This document shows positions 44,214-53,798 of a DNA stretch of 64,000 bases, piece after piece. Below the pieces are notes generated by a model. It did not search any database and had not been told where the DNA came from. It worked only from the letters and a program-made list of their open reading frames with translations. A program made the translations under genes and the position numbers. Each line of letters starts with the position of its first letter. The first letter of the stretch is position 1. Source of the stretch: Ramlibacter cellulosilyticus (GTDB lineage Bacteria; Pseudomonadota; Gammaproteobacteria; Burkholderiales; Burkholderiaceae_C); contig NZ_JACORT010000012.1 in the NCBI RefSeq assembly GCF_014297465.1, positions 142,763-206,762 on the forward strand. The letters run 5' to 3'.

Positions 44214-46136
44214 ATGTTCGATTTCGTCCGCAAGCACACGAAGGTCATGCAGTTCCTGCTGTTCCTGCTGATCGTGCCTTCCTTCGTGCTGTTCGGCCTG
44301 CAAGGCTACGACCGCATGCACCAGAAGGGCGAGGTGGTGGCCAAGGTGGACGGCCAGGAGATCCACCAGGGCGAGTGGGACGAGGCGCACAAGCAGCAGG
44401 TGGACCGCCTGCGCGAGCAGATGCCCAACCTCGATGCCAAGCTGTTCGACAGCGCCGAGGCGAAGTACGGCACGCTGGAGCGCATCGTGCGCGAGCGCGT
44501 GCTGGCCGCCGCCGCCGCGAACTCGCACTTCCTCGTGGCGGACCAGCGCGTCGCCCGCGAACTGCAGTCCAACGAGCTGATCGGCGCGCTGCGCGGCCCC
44601 GACGGCAGGCTGGACATCGAACGCTACCGCCAGGTGCTGGCCGCGCGCGGCATGACGCCGGAGATGTTCGAGAACTCCGTGCGCAACGACCTCGCCCTGC
44701 GCCAGGTCGTCAACGGCGTGGCGCAGTCCTCCTTCACGCCCGCCGCGCAGGCCGGCGTGTCGCTGGGCAGCTTCTTCGAGCGCCGCGAGGTGCAGCTGGC
44801 GCGCTTCAACGCCGCCGACTTCAAGGCGAAGGTGGAGCCCACCGACGCGGAGCTGCAGGCCTTCTACAAGGACAACGCGAAGCTGTTCCAGGCGCCGGAG
44901 CAGGCGAACATCGAGTACGTGGTGCTCGACCTGGCGACGGTGGAGAAGGGCGTCACCGTCAACGAGGCCGACCTCAAGACCTACTACGAGCAGAACGCCT
45001 CGCGCCTGGCCGGCAAGCCCGAGGAGCGCCGCGCGAGCCACATCCTCGTGACGGTGGCGAAGGGTGCCTCCGCGGAAGACAAGGCCAAGGCCAAGGCGAA
45101 AGCCGAGGAACTGCTGGCGCAGGTGCGCAAGAGCCCCGACAGCTTCGCCGAGGTGGCGAAGAAGAACTCGCAGGACCCCGGCTCCGCGGCGCAGGGCGGC
45201 GACCTGGACTTCTTCGCGCGCGGCGCGATGACGAAGCCTTTCGAGGACGCCGTCTTCGCGATGAAGAACAAGGGCGACATCAGCGACGTGGTGGAGTCCG
45301 AGTTCGGCTACCACATCATCAGGCTCACGGACATCAAGGCCGACAAGCCGAAGACCTTCGAGGAACTGAAGCCGCAGCTCGAGGCGCAGGTGCGCAAGGA
45401 GCAGGCGCAGAAGAAATACGCCGAAGCCGCCGAGACCTTCAGCAACACCGTGTACGAGCAGTCGGATTCGCTCAAGCCCGTGGCCGACAAGCTGAAGCTG
45501 GAGATCCGCACGGCGCAGAACGTGACGCGCACGCCGCAGCCCGGCACCGCCGGCCCGCTCGGCAACCCGAAGTTCCTGGCCGCCGTGTTCTCGCCGGACG
45601 CCGTCGAGCGCAAGCGCAACACGGAGGCGGTGGAGGTGGGGCCTAACCAGATGGTGTCCGGCCGCATCACGCAGCATTCGCCCGCCCACACGCGTTCTTT
45701 CGACGAAGTGAAGGCCCAGGTGCGCGAGCAGGTCGTCGCGGCCAAGGCCGCCGAACTCGCGAAGAAGGAAGGCGAGGCGAAGCTGGCGGCCTGGAAGGCC
45801 GCGCCGGCGACGGCACAGCTCGGCGCCGCCGAGAGCGTCTCGCGCCAGGACGCGAAGCACCCGCGCCAGGTGATCGAGGCCGCCTTGCGCGCCGACCCGG
45901 CGAAGCTGCCGGCGCTGGTCGGCGTCGACCTCGGGCCGGAAGGCTATGCGGTCGTGCAGGTGAACAAGGTGCTGCCGCGCGAGGCGCCGGCTCCCCAGCA
46001 GGCGCAGCAGGAGCAGCAGCAGTACGCCCGTGCATGGGCGATGGCCGAGGCCGCCGCCTACTACGAGGAGCTCAAGCAGCGCTTCAAGGTGCAGATCAAC
46101 GTGCCGAAGCCGAAGGAAGGCACGAGCACGCAGTAA
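44214..46136 (+). CDS. ppiD: periplasmic folding chaperone / peptidyl-prolyl isomerase PpiD
   Basis: 640 residues, anchored by one N-terminal TM (VMQFLLFLLIVPSFVLFGL) with the rest periplasmic. SurA-like N domain, one parvulin domain (RRASHILVTVAKGAS ... AEVAKKNSQDPGSAAQGGDLDFF, then SEFGYHIIRL), and a C-terminal chaperone region. It assists proteins leaving the Sec translocon. An upstream in-frame ATG at 44154 lies inside the tRNA terminator and was not used. Confidence 0.95.
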   Translation: MFDFVRKHTKVMQFLLFLLIVPSFVLFGLQGYDRMHQKGEVVAKVDGQEIHQGEWDEAHKQQVDRLREQMPNLDAKLFDSAEAKYGTLERIVRERVLAAAAANSHFLVADQRVARELQSNELIGALRGPDGRLDIERYRQVLAARGMTPEMFENSVRNDLALRQVVNGVAQSSFTPAAQAGVSLGSFFERREVQLARFNAADFKAKVEPTDAELQAFYKDNAKLFQAPEQANIEYVVLDLATVEKGVTVNEADLKTYYEQNASRLAGKPEERRASHILVTVAKGASAEDKAKAKAKAEELLAQVRKSPDSFAEVAKKNSQDPGSAAQGGDLDFFARGAMTKPFEDAVFAMKNKGDISDVVESEFGYHIIRLTDIKADKPKTFEELKPQLEAQVRKEQAQKKYAEAAETFSNTVYEQSDSLKPVADKLKLEIRTAQNVTRTPQPGTAGPLGNPKFLAAVFSPDAVERKRNTEAVEVGPNQMVSGRITQHSPAHTRSFDEVKAQVREQVVAAKAAELAKKEGEAKLAAWKAAPATAQLGAAESVSRQDAKHPRQVIEAALRADPAKLPALVGVDLGPEGYAVVQVNKVLPREAPAPQQAQQEQQQYARAWAMAEAAAYYEELKQRFKVQINVPKPKEGTSTQ

Positions 46137-46217
46137 GGCGCGACGCAGGCGCGGCTGACAGGGTGATCCGCGCCCGTCCGGCAAGAGCGGGGGAGGGCAG
46201 GGCCAAGACTGGCGCCC

Positions 46218-46766
46218 ATGTCGCACGATGCCCCCACCGCCCGGCAAGCCGCCGAGATCACGCGCCGCAACGTGCGCACCGTGCGCGAGCTCGAGCAGCT
46301 CGCCGTCGCGGACCCCAGCTTCGCCGACCGCACCGCGTCCTTCGTGGCGCGCTTCTGCGGCAGCATCCACTTCGTGTGGGTGCACGCGGCGGTGTTCGGC
46401 GCCTGGTTCGCCGTGAACAGCATCCCGGGGCTGCCGCACTGGGATCCCTATCCCTTCACGTTCCTGACGATGTGGGCTTCCACGGAGTCCATCTTCATTG
46501 CCGCCTTCATCCTCATCGCGCAGAACTACGCGATGCGGCTGAGCGAGCGCCGCGCGCAGCTCGACCTGCAGATCAACCTGCTCGCCGAGCAGGAGACCAC
46601 CAAGACGCTGCAGATGCTGGAGCTGATCGCGCAGAAGGTCGGCGCGCAAGTGGGGCACGACCCCGAGGTGGCCGCGCTCGCCGAGGCGACGCGGCTGGAC
46701 TCGCTCGCCAAGCAGATCGACGAAACGCAGAAGGAGCAGGATCGCGAGGAGACCGGCTCGCCCTGA
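46218..46766 (+). CDS. DUF1003 membrane protein
   Basis: 182 residues: N-terminal polar helix, two TM helices (SIHFVWVHAAVFGAWFAVN and FLTMWASTESIFIAAFILIA, the DUF1003 core) and a long C-terminal coiled-coil-like tail rich in Gln/Glu. Function unestablished. A strong hairpin terminator follows. Confidence 0.88.
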   Translation: MSHDAPTARQAAEITRRNVRTVRELEQLAVADPSFADRTASFVARFCGSIHFVWVHAAVFGAWFAVNSIPGLPHWDPYPFTFLTMWASTESIFIAAFILIAQNYAMRLSERRAQLDLQINLLAEQETTKTLQMLELIAQKVGAQVGHDPEVAALAEATRLDSLAKQIDETQKEQDREETGSP

Positions 46767-46782
46767 CCGCGGGCGCCATGGA

Positions 46783-46816
46783 AAAGGCCCTGGAGGCTTG
46801 CGCCTTCAGGGCCTTT
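46783..46816. terminator. bidirectional terminator between DUF1003 and tRNA-His
   Basis: 15-bp stem with one G-T wobble (46783-46797 with 46802-46816), loop TTGC, AAA at one foot and TTT at the other, between convergent genes. Confidence 0.75.
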
Positions 46817-46823
46817 CACGTTC

Positions 46824-46900
46824 TGGGGTGGCTGATGGGACTCGAACCCACGACAACCAGAATCACAATCTGGGACTCTACCAACTGAGCTACAGCCACC
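46824..46900 (-). tRNA. tRNA-His (anticodon GTG)
   Basis: 77 nt with the extra 5' G and encoded CCA. The minus strand begins GGTGGCTGTAGCTCAGTTGG, the anticodon loop reads TTGTGAT (GTG), and the T-arm GGGTTCGAGTCCC. Typical of tRNA-His, with C opposite G-1. Confidence 0.97.
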
Positions 46901-46936
46901 GTGAGCCCGCGATTATAGCCGGGCCGCGGCGGTCTT

Positions 46937-47926
46937 TCAGGGATTGACCAGGACGAGCTTGCCTTTCACCTCGCGCGACCCCATGCGGGCATAGGCTTCC
47001 TTGAGCTGGGCCATGGGCATCGTGCGGTCGATCACGGGCTTGACCTTGCCTTCGCCGTACCAGCGCGCGAGCTCCTGCATCATCGCGGCGTTCGCCTTCG
47101 GCTCGCGGCGCGAGTAGTCGCCCCAGAAGACGCCGACGATGGAGGCGCCCTTGAGGAGCGCGAGGTTCAGCGGCAGGCTCGGGATGGGGCCGGCCGCGAA
47201 GCCCACGACGAGGTAGCGGCCGCGCCAGGCGATGGAGCGGAACGCGGGCTCGGCGAAGTCGCCGCCCACGGGGTCGTAGATCACGTCCGGGCCCTTGCCG
47301 TCGGTGGCCGCCTTCACTGCGTCGCGGAACGCCGTGGGCACGGGATGCTGCGTGTAGTTGATCGTGGCATCGGCACCGATGGAGCGGCACAGCGCGCATT
47401 TCTCGTCGGTGGAGGCCGCGGCGATCACGCGCGCGCCCATCGCCTTCGCGATCTGGATCGCCGACGTTCCCACGCCGCCCGCGGCGCCGAGCACGAGCAC
47501 CGTCTCGCCGGCCTTGAGCTGGGCGCGGTCGACCAGCGCATGGTGCGAGGTCGCGTAGATCATGATGAAGGCCGCGGCGTCCACGAAGGGAAAGCCGGGC
47601 GGCAGCGGCATGCACAGCTGCGCGGGCGCGAGGGTGTGCGTGCCGAAACCGCCGGTGCCGGAGAGGCACGCGACGTTCTGGCCCACCTTCAGGTGCGTCA
47701 CGCCTTCCCCGACGGCGGCGACGACCCCGGCGTACTCGGAGCCCGGCACGAAGGGCAGCGGGGGCTTGTGCTGGTACTTGTTCTGCACGATCAGCAGGTC
47801 GGGGAAGTTCAGGCTCGCCGCCTTGATCTCGACCAGTACCTCACCCGCCTTCGGTTGCGGGGTCGGCAATTCCTTCCACTGCAGCGCGTCGACGCCGACG
47901 GGGTTCTCGCAAAGCCAGGCATGCAT
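46937..47926 (-). CDS. NADPH:quinone oxidoreductase, zeta-crystallin-like MDR
   Basis: 329 residues from the ATG at 47926 with AAGGAG upstream. GroES-like N domain (VLVEIKAASLNFPDLL, PGSEYAGVV) and a Rossmann domain with LGAAGGVGTSAIQIAKAMGARVIAAAST. It lacks the zinc-binding cysteines of alcohol dehydrogenases, as expected for quinone/enoyl reductases. Likely one- or two-electron reduction of quinones or enals with NADPH. Confidence 0.92.
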   Translation of the reverse strand: MHAWLCENPVGVDALQWKELPTPQPKAGEVLVEIKAASLNFPDLLIVQNKYQHKPPLPFVPGSEYAGVVAAVGEGVTHLKVGQNVACLSGTGGFGTHTLAPAQLCMPLPPGFPFVDAAAFIMIYATSHHALVDRAQLKAGETVLVLGAAGGVGTSAIQIAKAMGARVIAAASTDEKCALCRSIGADATINYTQHPVPTAFRDAVKAATDGKGPDVIYDPVGGDFAEPAFRSIAWRGRYLVVGFAAGPIPSLPLNLALLKGASIVGVFWGDYSRREPKANAAMMQELARWYGEGKVKPVIDRTMPMAQLKEAYARMGSREVKGKLVLVNP

Positions 47927-48017
47927 GGGCGGTACTCCTTCTCGTTGCACGCGATCATAGGCAGGCGGCCGAGGGCCGTCCTGTCCCTGCGGTGACCGGC
48001 GCCTACAATCCTGCGGA

Positions 48018-48791
48018 ATGAAGATCCTGCTCTCCAACGACGACGGCTACCAGGCGCCGGGGATCGTGGCGCTGTACGAAGCGATCCGCGACCTCGGCGA
48101 CGTGGAAGTGGTCGCGCCCGAGCACAACAACAGCGCCAAGTCGAACGCGCTCACGCTGCACGCGCCGCTGTACGTGACCGAGGCGCGCAACGGCTTCCGC
48201 TACGTGAACGGCACGCCGGCCGACTGCGTGCACATCGCGCTCACCGGGCTTCTCGGCTACCGGCCCGACCTGGTGGTGAGCGGCATCAACAACGGCGCCA
48301 ACATGGGCGACGACACGATCTATTCGGGCACCGTGGGGGCCGCGATGGAGGGTTACCTGTTCGGCATTCCCGCCATCGCCTTCTCGCAGGTGGAGAAGGG
48401 GTGGGCGCACCTGGAGTCGGCGGCACGCAAGGCCCGCGAGCTCGTGCAGTTCCTCGTGGAGCACCACCGCACGGACGATGCGCACTGGCTGCTGAACGTG
48501 AACATCCCCAATCGCCCGTACGGCGAGCTCAAGTCCTTCAAGGTGTGCCGTCTCGGGCGCCGCCACGCCGCGGAGAAAGTCATCTCGCAGTCGAGTCCGC
48601 ACGGGGAGACCATGTACTGGATCGGCGGCGCGGGCCTGCCGAAGGACGATGCGGAAGGCACCGACTTCCATGCCTCGCTGCAGGGGCATCCGACGATCAC
48701 GCCGCTGAAGGTGGATCTCACGGACCACGACGCGCTGCGCTACTGGGCGCAGTCCGCCGCGAAGCTGCCGAAAGGCGAGGGCACGCCGTGA
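48018..48791 (+). CDS. surE: 5'/3'-nucleotidase SurE
   Basis: 257 residues. Metal site in LLSNDDGYQAPGI (Asp8, Asp9), Ser in NNSAKSNALTL and Asn in SGINNGANMGDDTIYSGTVGAAMEG. It dephosphorylates nucleoside monophosphates and short polyphosphates under stress. First gene of surE-pcm-nlpD-rpoS. TACAAT ends 8 nt before the ATG, and GTG of pcm overlaps the stop. Confidence 0.96.
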   Translation: MKILLSNDDGYQAPGIVALYEAIRDLGDVEVVAPEHNNSAKSNALTLHAPLYVTEARNGFRYVNGTPADCVHIALTGLLGYRPDLVVSGINNGANMGDDTIYSGTVGAAMEGYLFGIPAIAFSQVEKGWAHLESAARKARELVQFLVEHHRTDDAHWLLNVNIPNRPYGELKSFKVCRLGRRHAAEKVISQSSPHGETMYWIGGAGLPKDDAEGTDFHASLQGHPTITPLKVDLTDHDALRYWAQSAAKLPKGEGTP

Positions 48792-49549
48792 CGAAGCGGC
48801 CCGGCTTTCCCGCGCGCCTGCCCCGCGCGGCGCCGGCGCAGCCCGTGCGCAGGCCCGTGGCCGCGCCGGTCGGGAGCCTCGCGCCTTCGGGGCTCGGCCT
48901 CGACTCGCAGGCCGTGCGCGCGCGCATGGTGCAGAAGATCGCCGCGCAAGGCATCGTGGATGCCCGCGTGCTCGCCGCGATGCAGGCGGTGGAGCGGCAT
49001 CGCTTCGTCGACAGCGCGCTCGTGAACCAGGCGTACGAGGACACCAGCCTGCCGATCGGCCTGGGACAGACGATCTCCAAGCCAAGCGTCGTCGCGCGCA
49101 TGATCGAGCTGCTGCTCGGGTCGCGCGCGGCCGCATCGGGGCGGCTCGGGCGCGTGCTCGAAGTGGGCACCGGTTGCGGCTACCAGGCCGCGGTGCTGAG
49201 CCAGGTGGCCAGCGAGGTGTACAGCATCGAGCGGCTGCGCGGCCTGCACGACCGCGCGCGCGACAACCTGCGCGCCTTCCGCCTCGCCAACGTGCACCTG
49301 CTGTTCGGCGACGGCATGGCGGGTTTCGCGCAGGGCGCACCGTATGCGGGCATCATTGCGGCAGCAGGGGGTGAGGCCGTTCCTGCGACGTGGACCGATC
49401 AGCTCGCCGAAGGCGGACGCATCGTGGCACCCATGGTGATGCCCGATCAGCGCCAGGCGCTGGTGGTCATCGAGAAGGCGGCGGGCCGCCTCTCCCAGAC
49501 GGTTCTTGAGAGCGTTCACTTTGTCCCCCTAAAATCGGGCATCGCATGA
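48788..49549 (+). CDS. pcm: protein-L-isoaspartate O-methyltransferase
   Basis: 253 residues from a GTG overlapping surE. SAM site VLEVGTGCGYQAAVLSQ, substrate helix LGQTISKPSVVARM, post-motif GDGMAGFAQGAPYAGIIAAAG. Repairs isoaspartyl residues in aged proteins. The Pro/Arg-rich N-terminal extension of about 35 residues before the conserved region is longer than in E. coli. Its stop overlaps nlpD as ATGA. Confidence 0.95.
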   Translation: MTKRPGFPARLPRAAPAQPVRRPVAAPVGSLAPSGLGLDSQAVRARMVQKIAAQGIVDARVLAAMQAVERHRFVDSALVNQAYEDTSLPIGLGQTISKPSVVARMIELLLGSRAAASGRLGRVLEVGTGCGYQAAVLSQVASEVYSIERLRGLHDRARDNLRAFRLANVHLLFGDGMAGFAQGAPYAGIIAAAGGEAVPATWTDQLAEGGRIVAPMVMPDQRQALVVIEKAAGRLSQTVLESVHFVPLKSGIA

Positions 49550-50442
49550 GGAAGAATTCGATGGACTCGCGCGCGTGCGCAGTGAAGTGGGTGGTTCTGG
49601 CAGCAGCGTGTGCCGTGCTGGCCGGCTGCGCCGCGCCCCGCCGCACGCCCGCGCCGGTGGAAGACCGCACCACGGTGCGTCCGGGCACGATCCCCGCGCA
49701 GCCCGCGGTGGCTGCGTTGCCGGGCGCCGAGAACGCGGGCAAGCCCGGTTACTACACCGTGCGCCCCGGCGACACGCTGCTGCGCATCGCCCTGGAGTCG
49801 GGCCAGAACTGGCGCGACGTCGCGCGCTGGAACAACCTGGACAACCCGAACGTGATCGAGGTCGGGCAGGTGCTGCGCGTGGCGCCGCCGAGCGCGCCCG
49901 CCGTCGCTGCCGCTCCCGCGCCCGGGTCGGCGGTGCCAGCCGCGCCCGCTGCTTCGACGGCATCGGCCGCCGTGCCGCCTGCCAGTGCCGCGAGCAGCGT
50001 CGCCCGCGGCACCGCCACGACGGCTCCGGCCAGCCCCGCGCCTGCGCCTGCGGCGAGCGGCCCCGACGACGAAATCGCGTGGGCCTGGCCCACCAACGGC
50101 GCGGCGACGGTGCTGGCCGGCTTCGACGAGCAGAAGAACAAGGGCGTGGACATCGGCGGCCGCGCGGGGGATCCCGTGCTCGCCGCCGCGGATGGCCGCG
50201 TGGTCTATGCCGGCGCCGGCCTGCGCGGCTACGGCAACCTGATCATCCTGAAGCACAACAACACGTACCTGACCGCATACGCGCACAACCAGTCGCTCCT
50301 GGTGAAGGAAGACCAGACGGTGCGCAAGGGGCAGAAGATCGCGGAGATGGGGTCCACGGACACCGACCGCGTGAAGCTGCATTTCGAGATCCGCCGGCAG
50401 GGCAAGCCGGTCGATCCCACGAGGTACCTCCCACCGAGATAG
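49546..50442 (+). CDS. nlpD: NlpD-like LysM / M23 lipoprotein, amidase activator
   Basis: 298 residues. Lipobox LAGC, LysM domain (YYTVRPGDTLLRIAL ... NVIEVGQVLRV), Ala/Pro linker, and a degenerate M23 domain: the usual HxGxD zinc motif reads KGVDIGG, without the His, and RGYGNLIILKHNNTYLTAYAHN follows. This degeneracy matches E. coli NlpD, which activates AmiC at the division septum. In other species rpoS promoters lie within nlpD. Confidence 0.93.
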   Translation: MRKNSMDSRACAVKWVVLAAACAVLAGCAAPRRTPAPVEDRTTVRPGTIPAQPAVAALPGAENAGKPGYYTVRPGDTLLRIALESGQNWRDVARWNNLDNPNVIEVGQVLRVAPPSAPAVAAAPAPGSAVPAAPAASTASAAVPPASAASSVARGTATTAPASPAPAPAASGPDDEIAWAWPTNGAATVLAGFDEQKNKGVDIGGRAGDPVLAAADGRVVYAGAGLRGYGNLIILKHNNTYLTAYAHNQSLLVKEDQTVRKGQKIAEMGSTDTDRVKLHFEIRRQGKPVDPTRYLPPR

Positions 50443-50444
50443 CC

Positions 50445-51452
50445 ATGAAGCGGCGCAACGGGCACGGTTCGCCGACGCCTGCAGGCGCCCGCCCCGATGC
50501 GGACAGCGTTCCCACGGATGAGCCGCCGGTTCCCGTGGCCGAACCCGTCGCCGAGATTCCCATGCGCGAGCTGTCGGCGGACCTGTCCGGCGAGAGCACG
50601 GACACGCTGACGCTGTACCTGCGCGACGTGCGCCGCACCTCGCTGTTCACCGCCGAGGAAGAGTACGAGACCGCCATGCGCGCGCGGGCCGGCGAGTTCG
50701 ACGCGCGCCAGTCGATGATCGAGCACAACCTGCGGCTGGTCGTGAGCATCGCCAAGGGCTATCTCGGGCGCGGCGTGCCGCTGTCGGACCTGATCGAGGA
50801 AGGCAACCTCGGCCTCATGCACGCGATCGACAAGTTCGAGCCCGAGCGCGGTTTCCGTTTCTCCACCTACGCGACCTGGTGGATCCGCCAGGCGGTGGAG
50901 CGCGCGGTGATGAACCAGGGCCGCGTGATCCGCCTGCCCGTGCACGTCGTGCGCGACCTGCAGCAGGTGCTGCGCGCGCGGCGCACGCTCGAGAACGACC
51001 CGGCGTTCATGGCGGCGCGCAACGGGGACGGGGAGGGCGTGCGCGTCGAGGACGTCGCCGCGCTGCTCGGGCGCGACGTGCAGGAGATCGCGCAGCTGCT
51101 GGCGATGGCCGAGACGCCCAAGTCGCTCGACGCCGTCGTGGACCGCTCGGACGACGAGCACACCCTCGGCGACTTCATGGCCGACGAACTCGCCCTGGAC
51201 CCGACCGGCGTCACGCACAACCACGAGGTGGAGCGCCTGCTGGCCGGCTGGATCGACACGCTCTCCAATCGCGAGAAGGAGGTGCTCGAAGGCCGCTTCG
51301 GCCTGCACCATCGCGAGCCGGAGACGCTGGAGGTGCTGAGCGACCGCCTCGGCCTCACGCGCGAGCGGGTGCGGCAGATCCAGAATGAGGCGCTCACCAA
51401 GCTGAAGCGGCAGATGGCGCGCAGCGGCGTGGACCGCGATTCGCTCTTCTGA
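50445..51452 (+). CDS. rpoS: RNA polymerase stationary-phase sigma factor RpoS
   Basis: 335 residues. Disordered N-terminal 45, then region 1.2 (DTLTLYLRDVRRTSLFTAEEE), region 2 with FRFSTYATWWIRQAVERA, region 3 and region 4 HTH (ETLEVLSDRLGLTRERVRQIQ). Follows nlpD by 2 nt with weak ribosome-site sequence, so coupling or a promoter inside nlpD is likely. Directs the general stress response. Confidence 0.96.
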   Translation: MKRRNGHGSPTPAGARPDADSVPTDEPPVPVAEPVAEIPMRELSADLSGESTDTLTLYLRDVRRTSLFTAEEEYETAMRARAGEFDARQSMIEHNLRLVVSIAKGYLGRGVPLSDLIEEGNLGLMHAIDKFEPERGFRFSTYATWWIRQAVERAVMNQGRVIRLPVHVVRDLQQVLRARRTLENDPAFMAARNGDGEGVRVEDVAALLGRDVQEIAQLLAMAETPKSLDAVVDRSDDEHTLGDFMADELALDPTGVTHNHEVERLLAGWIDTLSNREKEVLEGRFGLHHREPETLEVLSDRLGLTRERVRQIQNEALTKLKRQMARSGVDRDSLF

Positions 51453-51473
51453 GGCGGCTGCTACAGTCGGGCG

Positions 51474-52271
51474 ATGGCCTGGCCCGTCTTAGTCTTCGAC
51501 ATCGAATCCATTCCCGACATCGCGGGCCTGCGCGTGCTGCGCGACGTGGGCCCCGAGGTGAGCGACCAGCAGCTCTACGCCGCCTGGGTGCAGGAGCGCA
51601 AGGACAACAACCAGAGCGACTTCATGCCGCACCACCTGCAGCGGGTGCTGGTGATCAGCTGCGTGTTCCGCAATGCCGAGGGCCTGCGCGTGCATTCCTT
51701 CGTGGACCGCGACAACGCGAGCGAAGGGCGCATCGTCCAGAACTTCTTCAACACGCTGGACAAGCACACGCCGCAGCTCGTGAGCTGGAACGGCGGCGGC
51801 TTCGACCTGCCGGTGCTGCATTACCGCGGCCTGCGCCACGGCGTCACCGCCGACCGCTACTGGTGCATGGGCGAGGGCGGTTCCCCGGACGACCGCGAGT
51901 TCAAGTGGAACAACTACATCAGCCGCTACCACATGCGGCACCTGGACCTGATGGACCTGCTGGCCATGTACCAGCCGCGGGCCAACGCGCCGCTGGACGC
52001 GATGGCCAAGCTGTGCGGCTTCCCGGGCAAGCTGGGCATGGACGGCTCGCAAGTGTTCACGGCTTACCAGGAAGGCAAGCTGGAGGAGATCCGCCGCTAC
52101 TGCGAGACGGACGTGATGAACACCTACCTGCTGTACTGCCGCTTCCAGAAGATGCGGTGCGGCTTCACGGAAGCGGAGTACGACCAGGAGATCGCCTTCG
52201 TGAAGGAAAGCCTCGGCAAGCTCGCGCCGGACGAGCCGCACTGGCAGGAGTACCTCGCGGCGTGGAAGTGA
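51474..52271 (+). CDS. PolB-type 3'-5' exonuclease domain protein
   Basis: 265 residues, DEDD exonuclease fold as in the predicted PolB-like exonuclease family. Exo I: VLVFDIESIPD with Asp-Glu; Exo II: LVSWNGGGFDLPVL; Exo III: RRYCETDVMNTYLLY. It is a stand-alone exonuclease, so a DNA/RNA trimming role is inferred. TACAGT ends 6 nt before the ATG. Confidence 0.88.
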   Translation: MAWPVLVFDIESIPDIAGLRVLRDVGPEVSDQQLYAAWVQERKDNNQSDFMPHHLQRVLVISCVFRNAEGLRVHSFVDRDNASEGRIVQNFFNTLDKHTPQLVSWNGGGFDLPVLHYRGLRHGVTADRYWCMGEGGSPDDREFKWNNYISRYHMRHLDLMDLLAMYQPRANAPLDAMAKLCGFPGKLGMDGSQVFTAYQEGKLEEIRRYCETDVMNTYLLYCRFQKMRCGFTEAEYDQEIAFVKESLGKLAPDEPHWQEYLAAWK

Positions 52272-52286
52272 GGCCCCATCGCCGGG

Positions 52287-52312
52287 GTGCGCTTCGCGCA
52301 ACCCAGCCCACG
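52287..52312. repeat. single 26-bp REP-like unit
   Basis: GTGCGCTTCGCGCAACCCAG followed by CCCACG: the same layout as the tandem units at 6301 and the unit at 63845. Confidence 0.65.
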
Positions 52313-52352
52313 AACCGGCGCCGCACCCATCCCGGCCTGAGACAATCGGGCC

Positions 52353-53756
52353 ATGAGTGACAAGGAGTCGCCGGCCCCGCACCCCCTGGGCTGGCTGCAG
52401 ATCGAATCGCTGGACATCGAGGCGCAGGGCGTGGCCCGGCGCCCGGACGGCAAGGTGGTGTTCGTCGACGGCGCGCTGCCCGGCGAATGGGTGGACGTCA
52501 ACGTCCACCGGAAGAAGAACAGCTGGGAGCAGGCGTCCCTGAAGCAGGTGCACCGCGAGTCGGCGCAGCGCGTGCGCCCGCGCTGCCCGCATTTCGGCCT
52601 GCACGAAGGCGCCTGCGGCGGCTGCAAGATGCAGCACCTGCACGTGGGCGCGCAGGTCGCGATCAAGCAGCGCGTGCTGGAAGACAACCTCTGGCATCTC
52701 GGCAAGGTCAGGCCCGACACCATCCTGCCGGCCCTGGAGGGCCCCGCCTGGGGCTACCGCTGGCGCGCCCGCTTCAGCGTGCGCCACGTGCGCAAGAAGG
52801 AGACGGTGCTGGTGGGATTCCACGAGCGCAAGAGCCGCTACGTGGCCGACATCCGCGAGTGCCACGTGGTGCCGAAGCACGTGAGCGACCTGCTGCTGCC
52901 GCTGCGGGCCCTGATCGGGTCCATGGACGCCATCGAGACCTGCCCGCAGATCGAGCTGGCGGTGGGCGAGGGCGTCACGGCGCTGGTGCTGCGCCACCTG
53001 GAGCCGCTCTCCGAAGGCGACCTGGCGAAGCTGCGCGCCTTCGCGGTGGAGCATGCGGCTGCCGGCGTGCAATGGTGGCTGCAGCCCAAGGGCCCGGACA
53101 CCGTGCGCCTGCTGGATGCGGGCGGGCCCGACCTGTCGTACACGCTGCCCGAATTCGGCATCACGATGCCGTTCAAGCCCACGGACTTCACGCAGGTCAA
53201 CCCGCACATCAACCGCGTGCTGGTCGAGCGTGCCGTGCGCATGCTGGACGTGCGGCGGGGCGAGCGGGTGATCGACTGGTTCTGCGGCCTCGGCAACTTC
53301 ACCCTGCCGCTCGCGACGCGGGCCGGCACCGTGCTGGGCATCGAAGGCAGCGAGGCGCTGGTGGCGCGTTCGCGCGAGAACTACGCGCGCAACCATCAGG
53401 GCCGCGGCACGCCGCTCGCGCCCACGGAGTTCGTCGCCCGCAACCTCTTCGAGATGACGCCGCAGCAACTGGTGGCCGACGGCGCGGCCGACCGCTGGCT
53501 GGTCGATCCGCCGCGGGAAGGCGCGTTCGCGCTCTCCAAGGCGCTGGCGGACCTGCACCAGGACCACGCCCTGCGCGAAGGCGGCTGGGCGCCGCCGCGG
53601 CGCATCGTCTACGTGAGCTGCAACCCGGCCACCCTGGCGCGCGACGCGGGCCTGCTGGTGCACCAGGCGGGCTACACCTGCCGTGCCGCGGGCGTGGTCA
53701 ACATGTTCCCGCACACGGCGCACGTCGAGTCGATCGCGGTCTTCGACAAGGAATGA
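52353..53756 (+). CDS. rlmD: 23S rRNA (uracil-1939-C5)-methyltransferase RlmD
   Basis: 467 residues. TRAM-like N domain, an iron-sulfur site formed by CPHFGLHEGACGGCKMQH plus a later Cys in IRECHVV, SAM-binding WFCGLGNFTLPLA, and catalytic Cys in YVSCNPATLARD. Methylates U1939 of 23S rRNA. GACAAT ends 6 nt before the ATG. Confidence 0.95.
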   Translation: MSDKESPAPHPLGWLQIESLDIEAQGVARRPDGKVVFVDGALPGEWVDVNVHRKKNSWEQASLKQVHRESAQRVRPRCPHFGLHEGACGGCKMQHLHVGAQVAIKQRVLEDNLWHLGKVRPDTILPALEGPAWGYRWRARFSVRHVRKKETVLVGFHERKSRYVADIRECHVVPKHVSDLLLPLRALIGSMDAIETCPQIELAVGEGVTALVLRHLEPLSEGDLAKLRAFAVEHAAAGVQWWLQPKGPDTVRLLDAGGPDLSYTLPEFGITMPFKPTDFTQVNPHINRVLVERAVRMLDVRRGERVIDWFCGLGNFTLPLATRAGTVLGIEGSEALVARSRENYARNHQGRGTPLAPTEFVARNLFEMTPQQLVADGAADRWLVDPPREGAFALSKALADLHQDHALREGGWAPPRRIVYVSCNPATLARDAGLLVHQAGYTCRAAGVVNMFPHTAHVESIAVFDKE

Positions 53757-53782
53757 AAAAGGGGCCCGCAGGCCCCTTCTTT
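53756..53782. terminator. bidirectional terminator between rlmD and BI-1
   Basis: AAGGGGCC / GGCCCCTT stem (53759-53766, 53771-53778) with loop CGCA, A-run before and TTCTTT after. Confidence 0.8.
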
Positions 53783-53798
53783 CCGTGCGCGTTGGCGC